From NCBI RefSeq assembly GCF_023822025.1, contig NZ_CP082909.1:4570001-4634000 (forward strand): a DNA stretch of 64,000 bases, read 5' to 3'. Shown piece after piece: positions 16,518 through 24,763 of the stretch. Source of the DNA: Endozoicomonas sp. 4G (GTDB taxonomy: Bacteria > Pseudomonadota > Gammaproteobacteria > Pseudomonadales > Endozoicomonadaceae). The first letter of the stretch is position 1. Each line of letters opens with the position of its first letter. Made by a program: the position numbers and the translations under genes. Below the pieces are notes generated by a model, which had not been told where the DNA came from, did not search any database, and worked only from the letters and a program-made list of their open reading frames with translations.

Positions 16518-16739
16518 ATGTCAAGCAGACCCTTACGACTGGATGGAGAACTGGTGACCGCTGCAACCCTTGTTGGCAAGTTCAAAAAACGCTCGGCGGC
16601 AAAACAGGTGGAATACTGGGTCAGCCTTGGCAAAGTAGCCAAGGAAAACCCTGACCTGCCCATTACTTTCATTGAAGATATTCTGGAAGCCGAAGAAGAG
16701 CGCAAACAGGGTCTGGTCTCGGAGTACCGTTTTGGCTAA
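16518..16739 (+). CDS. ParD-like antitoxin
   Basis: A 73-aa ribbon-helix-helix-type protein of the ParD-like family: RLDGELVTAATLVGKFKKRS, AAKQVEYWVSLGKVAKENP and DILEAEEERKQGLV. Members neutralise RelE/ParE toxins and repress their operon. Its stop overlaps the start of the toxin frame by 8 bases. The antitoxin appears complete although its toxin is not. Confidence 0.8.
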   Translation: MSSRPLRLDGELVTAATLVGKFKKRSAAKQVEYWVSLGKVAKENPDLPITFIEDILEAEEERKQGLVSEYRFG

Positions 16740-16908
16740 AGCAAAGACGATACTCCAGACAGCCCGGTTTGCAAGAGCCGTGAAAAAACTCAAGCCGAAC
16801 CAGAAAGCGGATCTTGATACAGCCATCATGTCGGCACTACCATATCGTGACAATTTCAGTCATGAATTACCAAGGGCTGTAGCAGCCTTGCAACTTCATT
16901 TGTCATAA
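16732..16908 (+). pseudogene. RelE/ParE-family toxin, truncated
   Basis: TTG at 16732 with GGAG upstream begins a frame reading KTILQTARFARAVKKLKPNQKADLDTAI, the N-terminal helices of RelE/ParE toxins that normally start MAKTI. After residue 34 or so the similarity stops and the frame runs 25 residues through unrelated sequence to 16908. The beta-sheet carrying the catalytic residues is missing. The breakpoint near 16830 abuts repeat-rich DNA beside the CRISPR array, so the toxin was probably cut by insertion of that element. Confidence 0.7.
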
Positions 16909-16970
16909 ATAAAACAATCATTTCATGACAAATAATTCACTTTACAGTCATAACATGACAATTTCTTACC
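16845..16970. repeat. Repeated TGACAA motifs, possible transposon right end
   Basis: Short related motifs recur: CGTGACAATTTC (16847), TTTGTCATAAAT (inverted, 16899), CATGACAAATAATTC (16925) and ACATGACAATTTCTTA (16953). Several binding-site-like repeats at the outer side of a cas6-CRISPR unit are what TnsB sites at the right end of a Tn7-like CRISPR-associated transposon would look like. No terminal TGT/ACA could be assigned with confidence. Confidence 0.4.
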
Positions 16971-16973
16971 TCG

Positions 16974-17121
16974 ATAGCGATCTACCTGCACGGTAGGTTA
17001 GGTGAAATCAGGGTAAGCTTCGATACCTCATTCTTTACCAACTGCCTACACGGCAGGTCACAGCCAGGCTGAAATCAGATCCAGTTTTTACAAATTTCCA
17101 ACTGTCTGCTCGGCAGGTCAC
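16974..17121 (-). CRISPR. Type I-F3-like mini-array: three 28-base repeats, two 32-base spacers
   Basis: Repeats at 17094-17121, 17034-17061 and 16974-17001 are spaced by exactly 60. On the cas strand the first two read GTGACCTGCCG-x6-AGnCAGTTGG, the palindromic type I-F form, with the GTGACCTGCC start seen in transposon-associated (I-F3) arrays. The third, CTAACCTACCGTGCAGGTAG, is diverged. Spacer 1 is 17062-17093, spacer 2 is 17002-17033. A 117-base AT-rich leader separates the array from cas6f. A last spacer flanked by a diverged repeat is typical of a homing guide in such transposons. Confidence 0.8.
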
Positions 17122-17238
17122 GGGAGGGAAAATGCATGTAACCCTTACAGCTCAAGAGGATAGGCCAACAATCCACAAAACACTCTTTTTTAGCTCGCTC
17201 AAAAAATTTCTAAAAAAACAACCAGCTAAAAGCCCTGA

Positions 17239-17850
17239 TTATTTTTTGGTAAAAGTCAGATCAGGCACCGTTCCGCATGCACACTCCTGGTTTGCTAACC
17301 CATAACTGGTATACCCATCGCAGCATATATTTTTAGCCGCGTGCTTCTGGAGCCTAAAGTAAAACACTTGCGTGGGATCCTCAGAGCTGGTCATTGGAAT
17401 GTTATGAAACAACTGAATATTGCGAACACGACTTGATGAGTCCTGCCTCGGTAGATATTTATAGCCTTTTTTTTCAGCTATTCGCTGCCCACGCCTTATG
17501 CGCCGCTGCCTGCCTCCCTCACAATATTTATCGCTTTTTAATTCTTTTCCGTATCGAACTTCTTTAACGTTATCAGGAACTGTGATGATCTCATGAAAGA
17601 AAAACTTCTGAAGTCTTTGCATCTCCAGAAAGTACGGCTGTGACATTAGCTGCTGTAAGCAGAGCCGGTCTACTGAAACACAAGCAATGATGTCACCGAT
17701 GGTTTTATCGCAGAATTTCGGAAATGTGACCCCCACACTGTTGATGCCATGCCTACACTGGAACCCATGGAGGATTTTCAAGCACCTGCCAACCAACAGT
17801 TCATTATTGGATCCCGGCTGAAACTGGATACCGAAGGTAAAGCGTTTCAT
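17239..17850 (-). CDS. cas6f: Cas6f (Csy4) CRISPR RNA endoribonuclease
   Basis: 203 aa. NSVGVTFPKF follows an N-terminal helix with the catalytic-position His (LKILHGFQ), then an Arg-rich helix (GGRQRRIRRGQR), QVFYFRLQKH and the end motif GYTSYGLANQ, all in the order of Pseudomonas Csy4. It cuts the repeat hairpin of pre-crRNA and stays bound. The ATG at 17850 overlaps the cas7f stop (ATGA). The array it would process lies directly downstream. The protein looks complete, unlike its partner Cas7f. Confidence 0.85.
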   Translation of the reverse strand: MKRFTFGIQFQPGSNNELLVGRCLKILHGFQCRHGINSVGVTFPKFCDKTIGDIIACVSVDRLCLQQLMSQPYFLEMQRLQKFFFHEIITVPDNVKEVRYGKELKSDKYCEGGRQRRIRRGQRIAEKKGYKYLPRQDSSSRVRNIQLFHNIPMTSSEDPTQVFYFRLQKHAAKNICCDGYTSYGLANQECACGTVPDLTFTKK

Positions 17851-18686
17851 TCTTTTTTCTCCGGCCTCATACCACCGCACACATGGCAGGCCATAAGGAA
17901 GTGGATATCATCCATTGCTGGATCATTCACATCCGGTTTCGCTACCAGAAACTCAATATATCGCTCTATATTCTTTAACAAGGAAAAATAATCTTTTCCT
18001 GTACTTGGGTGTCGGTGTGCTGTCAGCTCTTGTCTATCTGCACAATATGCACTGACTTTTTTCCGAGATATTGCCCCCGGAAACCAGTCATCAATCTGGT
18101 GCAAGGCTGCCCCAAGCTTATGGCGACTGAATACTACTTGCTCTTCACCATTGTTTGCACAAGTGGCCAGTAACTTACTACGTGATTCACCATCGGAAAA
18201 TGTCTGACTTGGAAATACCTCTGAACAGAGCGGTAAAATCAACTTTGCCTCAACCAGTAACGAGCAGGAATCGCTCAAGGATGTCAGTGCCCCTTCAAAT
18301 CGATCTACCCATTTTTCGATGGATTCCTCAAGATCATCCAAGTCTCTGTTCCACCGCCTTGTTTCCACATGATCAATGACCATTTGATCTTTGGTCCTGC
18401 AATCATGTAGGCGAATTTCTGTTCCAAGGGTGTATTGGTTTTCCCATAGCCAGTTACCCAACAACAGGTTCTCCAGATACCTTCGGGCTAACACTCGATA
18501 ACCACCCACTTCTTTGTAAGCGTCACTTAGCCTCGACACGGCCTCCTTCATTTCCGGGCGATCACATTGATACAACTGCCCAGAATGCGCCTTAATGCTT
18601 ATTGAAAAACGAACCACCAATGCCTCAGACTCAGGTGGCATATAAACTTCCTGAATCTCGATAGCGTAGTTTTTAGCAGTTGACAT
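17847..18686 (-). pseudogene. cas7f: Cas7f (Csy3), N-terminus missing
   Basis: The 279-aa frame aligns with Csy3 from about its 75th residue: ALVVRFSISI, then VLARRYLENLLLGNWLWEN, EVFPSQTF, LGAALHQIDDWFP and the C-terminal DYFSLLKN. Csy3 normally has another 70 or so residues forming the first part of the backbone fold. The frame stays open upstream only to a stop near 18753 and that extension does not look like Csy3. An IS4-family element follows on the other side, and cas8f/cas5f are absent, so no functional Cascade can be made from this locus. Confidence 0.8.
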
Positions 18687-18699
18687 GGGGAGAGTTTTT

Positions 18700-20330
18700 T
18701 GAATAGCAGTGCCAGACTGCTGCTGCAGCTCGGTATCAAGCCCTGCGAGATACTTTCAACACCACAACAGCAGGCAGGCTTGGTAAGATTGCACTCCGTT
18801 TCCCTACTTTTCAAGTGTTGTATCTGTGCTGGTTCGCCCTTTATCTGTTATTACTGACTTTCTCCAAGCCCTCGACCAGTCATTACAGGCCATAAAACCG
18901 GGAGCTCGATTGACCTGTAGCCAGAAAGCAGGACTTGGGCTCATCATGACAGGCATTATTGTTACCGGTGCACTTAACTGGGCGGCCTTTGGGCGAAGCT
19001 CTCTCGGATCGGCCAAGCCCAGCCAGCTACGGTGGGTTTTCTACAGAGCCAAGATTGCCTGGGAACTCTTGCTGCAAGCCAGCGTCAGCCAGATATTGAC
19101 CACATACCAAATCAAAAGCGGAACTTTGGTGGTTGACGACACCGGAAAGAAGCGAGCAAAGAAAACATCGAGAATACCGGGAACCCACAAGATCAAGGAC
19201 AAGGCGACAGGGGGATACTATAACGGTCAGGAATTGGTGTTCATGGTACTGGTGACTGACACAGCTACGATACCCGTAGGTTTCCGCTTTTACCAACCTG
19301 ACCCTCAGCTGGTCGCCTGGCGCAAGAAAAACAAGACACTTAAAGAGCAGGGAGTACCCACTTGCCAACGTCCCAGGCAACCAAAACCAGACCATGACCG
19401 CTTTCCCACCAGGCAGGCTCTGGCACTGGATATGATTAATGATTTCACATCCGCTTTCCCGGCTTTGAAGATACACAGCATTCTGGCAGATGCTCTTTAT
19501 GGCACGGGCGACTTCATGGATAAAGCTTCGGCCCTTGCAGGTGGTGTGCAGGTAATCAGCCAGCTGCGTTCTAACCAGATTGTTTCAAGCCGTAACTCTA
19601 CAACAGATCTGGATACCTATTTTGCCCGTCAGCCTGGTGTGGATACACGGTTAATCATCCGTGGTGGACAAGAAAAGCCTGTCACCATGCTGGCCGCCCG
19701 ATTGCATGTCAAAGCCCACGATAAACGTCGTTTTGCTGTAGCGTTGAAATACGAAGGAGAAGCCGACTACCGCTACCTGGTGGCTTCTGATTTGTCATGG
19801 CGTCATACCGATATTGCCAGACAGTACTCGTTGAGGTGGTTGGTCGAGGTTTTCATTCAGGACTTGAAAAAGTGCGGAGGCTGGAACCGGCTGAGCAAAC
19901 AGCAGGGCGTTGAAGGATCAGAGCGGGGCCTGATCATGAGCCTGTTGTGCGATCATCTCCTGTTGCTGCATCCGGAACAGGTCGCCCTGCTTAAAAACAA
20001 ACAGCCCGGGATGCCCGCAGGCTGCCTGATCGAGCATCTCAAGATGGAGTCACTGACTGAAACGATCAAGGATGTCGTCATGGCAGACTGCCCTGAACAG
20101 GCATTGAAAGCATTAACAACGTCACTGCGAGAAGCCTTACCTACCCGAACCTCCAGCAAACATATGGCCGAGCGTGACTTGGGGCGTCAGAAGTACACTC
20201 AGTCTCTGGTTTACCATGCTAAAGCTGCATAGAGGAAGGCAGGCAGAAATCAAAGTCGTGGTCAAGGATTAAAAACTACGTTATCGAGTGTCAGGTAGCG
20301 TAATCGCTAAAAACGCCTGACGGACACAAA
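18700..20330 (+). mobile_element. IS4-family insertion sequence (limits uncertain)
   Basis: Approximate extent around the transposase: left flank ends where cas7f homology ends, right flank ends at ietS. The 100 bases after the transposase contain a possible end segment (AACGTAGTTTTTAATCC on the complement), but no matching inverted repeat was found on the left. The missing cas7f start does not reappear on the far side, so this is not a simple insertion. Confidence 0.5.
18826..20232 (+). CDS. IS4-superfamily DDE transposase
   Basis: 468 aa. Catalytic triad positions are visible: LVVDDTGKKRAK (first Asp), ILADALYGTGDF (second Asp) and the YREK-type signature in YSLRWLVEVFIQDLKKCGGW with the catalytic Glu. 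The frame is intact from the GTG at 18826. It lies between truncated cas7f and ietS, so it probably caused or marks the deletion of the missing cas genes. I could not identify terminal inverted repeats in either flank. Confidence 0.85.
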   Translation: MLVRPLSVITDFLQALDQSLQAIKPGARLTCSQKAGLGLIMTGIIVTGALNWAAFGRSSLGSAKPSQLRWVFYRAKIAWELLLQASVSQILTTYQIKSGTLVVDDTGKKRAKKTSRIPGTHKIKDKATGGYYNGQELVFMVLVTDTATIPVGFRFYQPDPQLVAWRKKNKTLKEQGVPTCQRPRQPKPDHDRFPTRQALALDMINDFTSAFPALKIHSILADALYGTGDFMDKASALAGGVQVISQLRSNQIVSSRNSTTDLDTYFARQPGVDTRLIIRGGQEKPVTMLAARLHVKAHDKRRFAVALKYEGEADYRYLVASDLSWRHTDIARQYSLRWLVEVFIQDLKKCGGWNRLSKQQGVEGSERGLIMSLLCDHLLLLHPEQVALLKNKQPGMPAGCLIEHLKMESLTETIKDVVMADCPEQALKALTTSLREALPTRTSSKHMAERDLGRQKYTQSLVYHAKAA

Positions 20331-20333
20331 AAT

Positions 20334-22475
20334 CTACAACTGTACGGGGATTGGAGTAGATATGCGTGGTTGAATTTCAGTCAAAACATTTGAGTAAGCT
20401 CTGAGAATATCGTTAAAAATCTCCGAGTGCTTTGGTGCTTCAAGCGACACAATAAAGGCGTAATTGATTGTTGGGGCTTTCGCTCCCGAAATACTGTCAC
20501 CACCGTCTCGCGCCATATAATGTATTTCAAACGCGGGGTCTTGTAGTGATGAGCCGAATTTGGTTTTCTCTGCATGCAGAACAGATTCCCATTTGCCAGC
20601 ATCAGATCTTAGCTCTGCCTCCGTTGCTACCTTTTTTTGTTTAAAAAATGATTCTGATTTGATCGGTTTAGGTTTCGGTCTCCAAGTGATCTCAACTCCA
20701 GCCTTGGTGTACATAGAGGTATCTTGAGGGTCAACGGGTGTTGAAAAACAGCAGGTAGCCTTAATTTTTACTTTCCCTTTTATGCCTTCTTTAGGAATAG
20801 GAAGTGGAACTTTCAAATACTTTCCAGGAAAAAGCTCACCTTGATAAAGTATGCGAGCCACTCCGTCAGGTGATTCAATAATTTGATTAATGCTCTCAGG
20901 AGCCTTCCCCCAACCAACATGATGAGGGTCATGACCACCCTGCTCAGCAGAATGCACCAACAGCGCCTTAATTGCCAATGGAGAGACTGAATGGCCCAGT
21001 ATTGCCCGCACCCCAACAGCTTTTCTCAATAAATATGGAGAGGCAAAACTTGTTCCACAGGTTGGGGTTAGCCTTGCTAATCCATCATCACTGGTAACAT
21101 GGAAATATTCATTTATAGATCCGCCAAATGCCAGTAGGTCAGGCTTAACACGCCCAGGCGCGCGACCAGGCCCTTTCGCACTGTATGAAGCTCTCTGCCA
21201 ATCAGAGATAGTCTTATCAGCTGCACCAACTGCGACTGCATTTACACAATCAGAAGGCACTTGTATTCTGCATAACCCTTCTTGTTCATCCATTTCACCA
21301 TTATTTCCGGCAGCTATCGTCAAAAAGGTATCCCCTTCAGCAAGATAGGTATCTAAAAGCGATGTCCATGGATGAACTTCATCATCATCAACGGGCAGGT
21401 CTGGGCCAAGGCTTATATTGATAAATTCATATTGCCTAGACATCAAAATATCTTCGATATGAGTTAATGTCCGGTAAAGCTCAAGACGATTTTCGTGACT
21501 AGCGCCACTGTCTAAAACCCTATGGTGATCAACATATGAAAATGGGCGTTGGGCTTCAACATCTGGCGACAGTGGCCCAAACAAAAATGCTGATGTCACA
21601 GCCACCCCATGCGCGGGGCCGTCAGCACAATCTTGCGCAGACGAATCTGAGATTATGTAATTATTGACCCAAGGAGTGAGAGCATGCTTTTGTGGCAAAC
21701 CTCCATCCAAAATTGCAACCCGGACATCAGATGAATACGGTTCTGAACTAGGCAAATTGGCTTCTGCACTAATAGGCATAGACCTAATTATGGGGCGAAA
21801 AGATCTGAGCATGGGCAATGGTCTGACGACCCGAACAAAAGAGTGTTGAGCCAACTGTCCCACCCTATCAGGCTCTCCGATCAGTGGAATGAACCATAAG
21901 CTGGAGACACCTATAGCCCATTCTTTCTCGACACTAAACCCAAGGGATCCAGCGTATTCTATGAATGAATGCTTAATGAATTCAGAAGACCCTTCAGGCA
22001 TAAGTTGCAGCCCAGCTTCAAAGTATCCTTCAGAATCTATATCCGATTTTTTTACTTTGGTAGACTCTGGAATCGACTCAACACTCCATACTTTTAACAA
22101 ATCACTAGCGCCAGGTGTATCCATGTTGATCTGGTATAATTTGTTTGAAAATTCTGCAAGCTGATGCCTTTTCCCTGCGATAAACAGGCTCGTAGAAGGA
22201 GTACTTTTAGGCTTTCCCTTCCTGGTCCACTTATCTGGCAATACTTCATCCGCTTTGCTACCAATTGAATGCACCCCCATCTCTCTGAGCAGAGTGCGAG
22301 GAAAGTGACTCTTTGAAATATATGATGGGTGCAAAGTGAGCTTGCTAACACTGTAATCCCTAGGACAAACCTCCTCTATAAGCAAAGATTGCCTTTCAAC
22401 CACATCGTCAAATTGTGGTTTCAGTCTCTGCACTACTTCTGGTAGCGTGTACAGTGCCGCCCCCGGAGGACTCAT
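20334..22475 (-). CDS. ietS: IetS subtilisin-like (S8) serine protease of an IetAS defence pair
   Basis: 713 aa, no signal peptide, so cytoplasmic. Catalytic motifs: Asp in VAILDGGLP (near 255), His in GPAHGVAVTS (near 288), oxyanion Asn in IAAGNNGE (near 391) and Ser in CGTSFASPYL (near 476). A 240-residue N-terminal region and a 200-residue C-terminal region flank the protease domain. Together with the AAA+ gene upstream it matches the two-gene IetAS antiphage system (ATPase plus S8 protease). Its ATG overlaps the stop of a 23-aa ORF (ATGA), implying coupled translation. Confidence 0.85.
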   Translation of the reverse strand: MSPPGAALYTLPEVVQRLKPQFDDVVERQSLLIEEVCPRDYSVSKLTLHPSYISKSHFPRTLLREMGVHSIGSKADEVLPDKWTRKGKPKSTPSTSLFIAGKRHQLAEFSNKLYQINMDTPGASDLLKVWSVESIPESTKVKKSDIDSEGYFEAGLQLMPEGSSEFIKHSFIEYAGSLGFSVEKEWAIGVSSLWFIPLIGEPDRVGQLAQHSFVRVVRPLPMLRSFRPIIRSMPISAEANLPSSEPYSSDVRVAILDGGLPQKHALTPWVNNYIISDSSAQDCADGPAHGVAVTSAFLFGPLSPDVEAQRPFSYVDHHRVLDSGASHENRLELYRTLTHIEDILMSRQYEFINISLGPDLPVDDDEVHPWTSLLDTYLAEGDTFLTIAAGNNGEMDEQEGLCRIQVPSDCVNAVAVGAADKTISDWQRASYSAKGPGRAPGRVKPDLLAFGGSINEYFHVTSDDGLARLTPTCGTSFASPYLLRKAVGVRAILGHSVSPLAIKALLVHSAEQGGHDPHHVGWGKAPESINQIIESPDGVARILYQGELFPGKYLKVPLPIPKEGIKGKVKIKATCCFSTPVDPQDTSMYTKAGVEITWRPKPKPIKSESFFKQKKVATEAELRSDAGKWESVLHAEKTKFGSSLQDPAFEIHYMARDGGDSISGAKAPTINYAFIVSLEAPKHSEIFNDILRAYSNVLTEIQPRISTPIPVQL

Positions 22476-22543
22476 TTTTGAGGTGCCGTGAGCGCAGTCA
22501 ACTCTTCAGCCTTCCCAATCAAATAATTAACCTTGCGTGACAT
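22472..22543 (-). CDS. 23-aa ORF between ietA and ietS
   Basis: The peptide starts MSRKVNYLIGKAEE and ends ALTAPQK. It has its own GAGGTAGAAA ribosome site overlapping the ietA stop, and its TGA overlaps the ietS ATG. It may be a translational coupling leader or a small functional partner. Confidence 0.5.
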   Translation of the reverse strand: MSRKVNYLIGKAEELTALTAPQK

Positions 22544-22554
22544 TACTTTCTACC

Positions 22555-23670
22555 TCAAGATTTGAATTCTTGGATTCTTTTTCTGATAGTGTCCCTGCTG
22601 ACATGCGACACTTTTGCAGCCTTTTGTTGGGTTAGACCGAACTCGCGCACAAGTCTGACAGCAAAATTGATCCTCTCCTTACTACTGAGCTCACCCAAAC
22701 TTGGCTTCATGTAGGTAATCGCCTCTGATTCGAAACGATTAGGATCAATAAGCTTTAGTCTGCGAAGTTGGAAAATAACTCTCTTAATATGGCTATATGA
22801 TTTACCTTTCAGACTATCGACCAGTAGCTCCATCCAAGGCTTAAAACTATCCTGATCCTGCCCTAGATATCTGAGGATCGCTTTTTTTACATGCTCTTTC
22901 GTAGGAATTGTGAACGTCACTTCCATATCAAACCTTCGCCATAAAGCGGGGTCAACTAGCTCTGGGTGATTTGTAGCAGCAATCAACAAGCCTTCAGATG
23001 GCCATTGCTCAAGCTCTTGTAGCATAACGGTGACAAGCCGTTTAAGCTCTCCAACATCAGCCTCATCACTTCTCTTTTTAGCAATGGCGTCAATTTCATC
23101 CAAAAGAAGTACACATGGATGAGTTTTAGCAAACTCTATCGCGCTTCTTAAATTACTACCTGTTTTGCCTAAATAGCTGCTCATGACCGCTGTAAGATCC
23201 AAAATATAAAATGGTAGTTTCAGCTGCGCAGCGAGCCATTGAGCAGTCATTGTTTTTCCGACACCAGGAGGACCTTGAAAAATAAGAGAGCTGGTTGGCT
23301 GAAGGCCATTGGCGGTCAAGAGTTTTAAAGAGCTTCTCTCTTGTAGAACCTGCTCTAGACTGTAAGCGACTTGTGATTGTAAGAGCGGAGAGTCGAAGAC
23401 TTCTGAAATACCAAAAGACTTTAATAGTGATACCCCTCCAACCTCATTGAGAGGCTCAGAGTCACTCTGCCGCCCTGAAAAAGAGGAGGCTTTTCGTAAT
23501 ACTCCATTTGATCTGGCAGGATGACTTTTTAAGAGTTCTTCTAGCTTCCCAGCAGTTTCTGGATCTTTTTTTCGGAGCTTTCTCACCTGCTTCGCAAGAT
23601 ACATGCGAAGATCAGCCTCTTTTCCTGATAGCGCCAGCCTTGAAATACTGACTAATTCTTCATTTGCCAT
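22555..23670 (-). CDS. ietA: IetA AAA+ ATPase of an IetAS defence pair
   Basis: 371 aa. Walker A QGPPGVGKTMTAQWLA (near 132), Walker B CVLLLDEIDAIAKKR (near 188), sensor-1 IAATNHPE and arginine finger LWRRFD form one AAA+ module of the FtsH/katanin-like group. The C-terminus has a helix-turn-helix (LTQQKAAKVSHVSRDTIRKR). ATP-driven unfolding or sensing coupled to the IetS protease is inferred. ATG at 23670 is used; two in-frame GTGs lie just upstream. Confidence 0.85.
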   Translation of the reverse strand: MANEELVSISRLALSGKEADLRMYLAKQVRKLRKKDPETAGKLEELLKSHPARSNGVLRKASSFSGRQSDSEPLNEVGGVSLLKSFGISEVFDSPLLQSQVAYSLEQVLQERSSLKLLTANGLQPTSSLIFQGPPGVGKTMTAQWLAAQLKLPFYILDLTAVMSSYLGKTGSNLRSAIEFAKTHPCVLLLDEIDAIAKKRSDEADVGELKRLVTVMLQELEQWPSEGLLIAATNHPELVDPALWRRFDMEVTFTIPTKEHVKKAILRYLGQDQDSFKPWMELLVDSLKGKSYSHIKRVIFQLRRLKLIDPNRFESEAITYMKPSLGELSSKERINFAVRLVREFGLTQQKAAKVSHVSRDTIRKRIQEFKS

Positions 23671-23857
23671 AAGCACCACTCACACAGGACTCATAACATA
23701 CTGATTATTATAACTTATTCAAAATTGCTATGAGTGACTAAAACTGAATTTAATATATAATATAGTCACAGACGTGACTTGTCACCAGTTTTATCAAGAG
23801 TTTCATGTAATCTATTTGAAGGACTTATTCTGACTCAATCGACAAATTAGTCATCAA

Positions 23858-23990
23858 TCACCGCTTTGCTTGCGCAGCATTCAGCTTTGCCCCCCAAATC
23901 TGGCAAACTTGTTCATTACTGCAACCTGTCAAGCGCATAATTTCTGAAATACTTTTATCCGGTACTCGTAATTCAATTACTGCCTTGTGG
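23858..23990 (-). pseudogene. C-terminal remnant of an unidentified gene (Rpn/PDDEXK-nuclease-like tail)
   Basis: On the minus strand the frame [37 protein letters not shown] ends at a stop at 23858. A helix-turn-helix-like tail of this kind occurs at the end of Rpn-family recombination-promoting nucleases, but the match is weak. It is joined directly to the hsdM remnant. Confidence 0.4.
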
Positions 23991-24460
23991 CGTGCGTCAT
24001 CAGACTTTTGAACAGCAGGTTGCTGGCGCTCAGGACATCAACAAATTCATCAAAACGGAAATGTTCAAAAATCTCCCGGGCATCTTTGGAGAAGGACTGG
24101 ATGTAGCTTGCCAGGTTGTCGTTTATCCCGGTCAACCCCAGTTTGGAAAGATCCATCTGCGAAGTATTAAAAAAGTCAGTCCCTGCGGATTCTCAGTTGT
24201 ACGGTTGGCAGGCAGCAGCATTTTCTCCTTGCCATCAGTGGGCAGGTTCATGCTTTTCACCTGTCCGTACTTAGCCTGCACCGATGCTTTCGACGGTGCA
24301 AGTACGCACTCCAGAAGGCGCAACAGGGTAAATGGCAGGATGATCCGACCATACTGGGACTGTTTGAAACCTCCCCAGAGAAGGTCAGCAACAGACCAGA
24401 TAAAGGCAGCGAGATTGTTATGGGATTGAGATATAAAGCGTTCTGAATTTATGGCGGTTG
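23991..24460 (-). pseudogene. hsdM: hsdM remnant: N-terminal part of a type I restriction-modification methyltransferase subunit, frameshifted
   Basis: Minus-strand frames read [40 protein letters not shown] and KASVQAKYG, then after a frame change at a T-run near 24175 continue [20 protein letters not shown] and [19 protein letters not shown]. Both blocks are the HsdM N-terminal helical domain in the right order. No start codon, no methyltransferase motifs (NPPF), no hsdS or hsdR remain. A plus-strand frame of 145 codons over the same bases is a shadow. Confidence 0.75.
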
Positions 24461-24763
24461 GTGATCTGGAGCCCAGAGCAGTTAGACTGGCAAAACGCTT
24501 GTCTTACGGCGTTAGTCGTTATTGTGGAGGATATAGAGGGTGGGCTCAAGTCGTGTATGTAGCGCGTTCAGATTGATCTGATAGCGATCACAAACGGTTC
24601 AGTATCTCTATAATCCAGACAGTTAAAAAGATTCTGAAGGCTTTGGCAGGTACAGAACTGGCAAAGGCTCAACCATCTACAGTCATTGTGAAGCTGTCGG
24701 AACAACCGCTTTATGGCTGTACCCACATCTTGATACAGCCATAAAATCCAAGCACTGACTCAA
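24461..24763. other. Decayed sequence between hsdM remnant and amtB
   Basis: About 300 bases with no intact gene. A plus-strand stretch near 24628-24740 reads VKKILKALAGTELAKAQPS and could be the end of a lost gene. It marks the right edge of the defence island. Confidence 0.35.

Noticed and set aside
16714-16836. Self-match of the CRISPR spacers to the parD-relE region next to the putative transposon end
   Set aside because: Neither spacer aligns with this stretch on either strand by eye, so the homing target is not placed here.
18700-20330. Terminal inverted repeats of the IS4-family element
   Set aside because: Comparison of both flanks by eye gave no convincing inverted pair, so only approximate limits are given.
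23992-24429. A 145-codon plus-strand frame
   Set aside because: It is the antisense of the hsdM remnant, whose minus-strand frames match the HsdM N-terminal domain.
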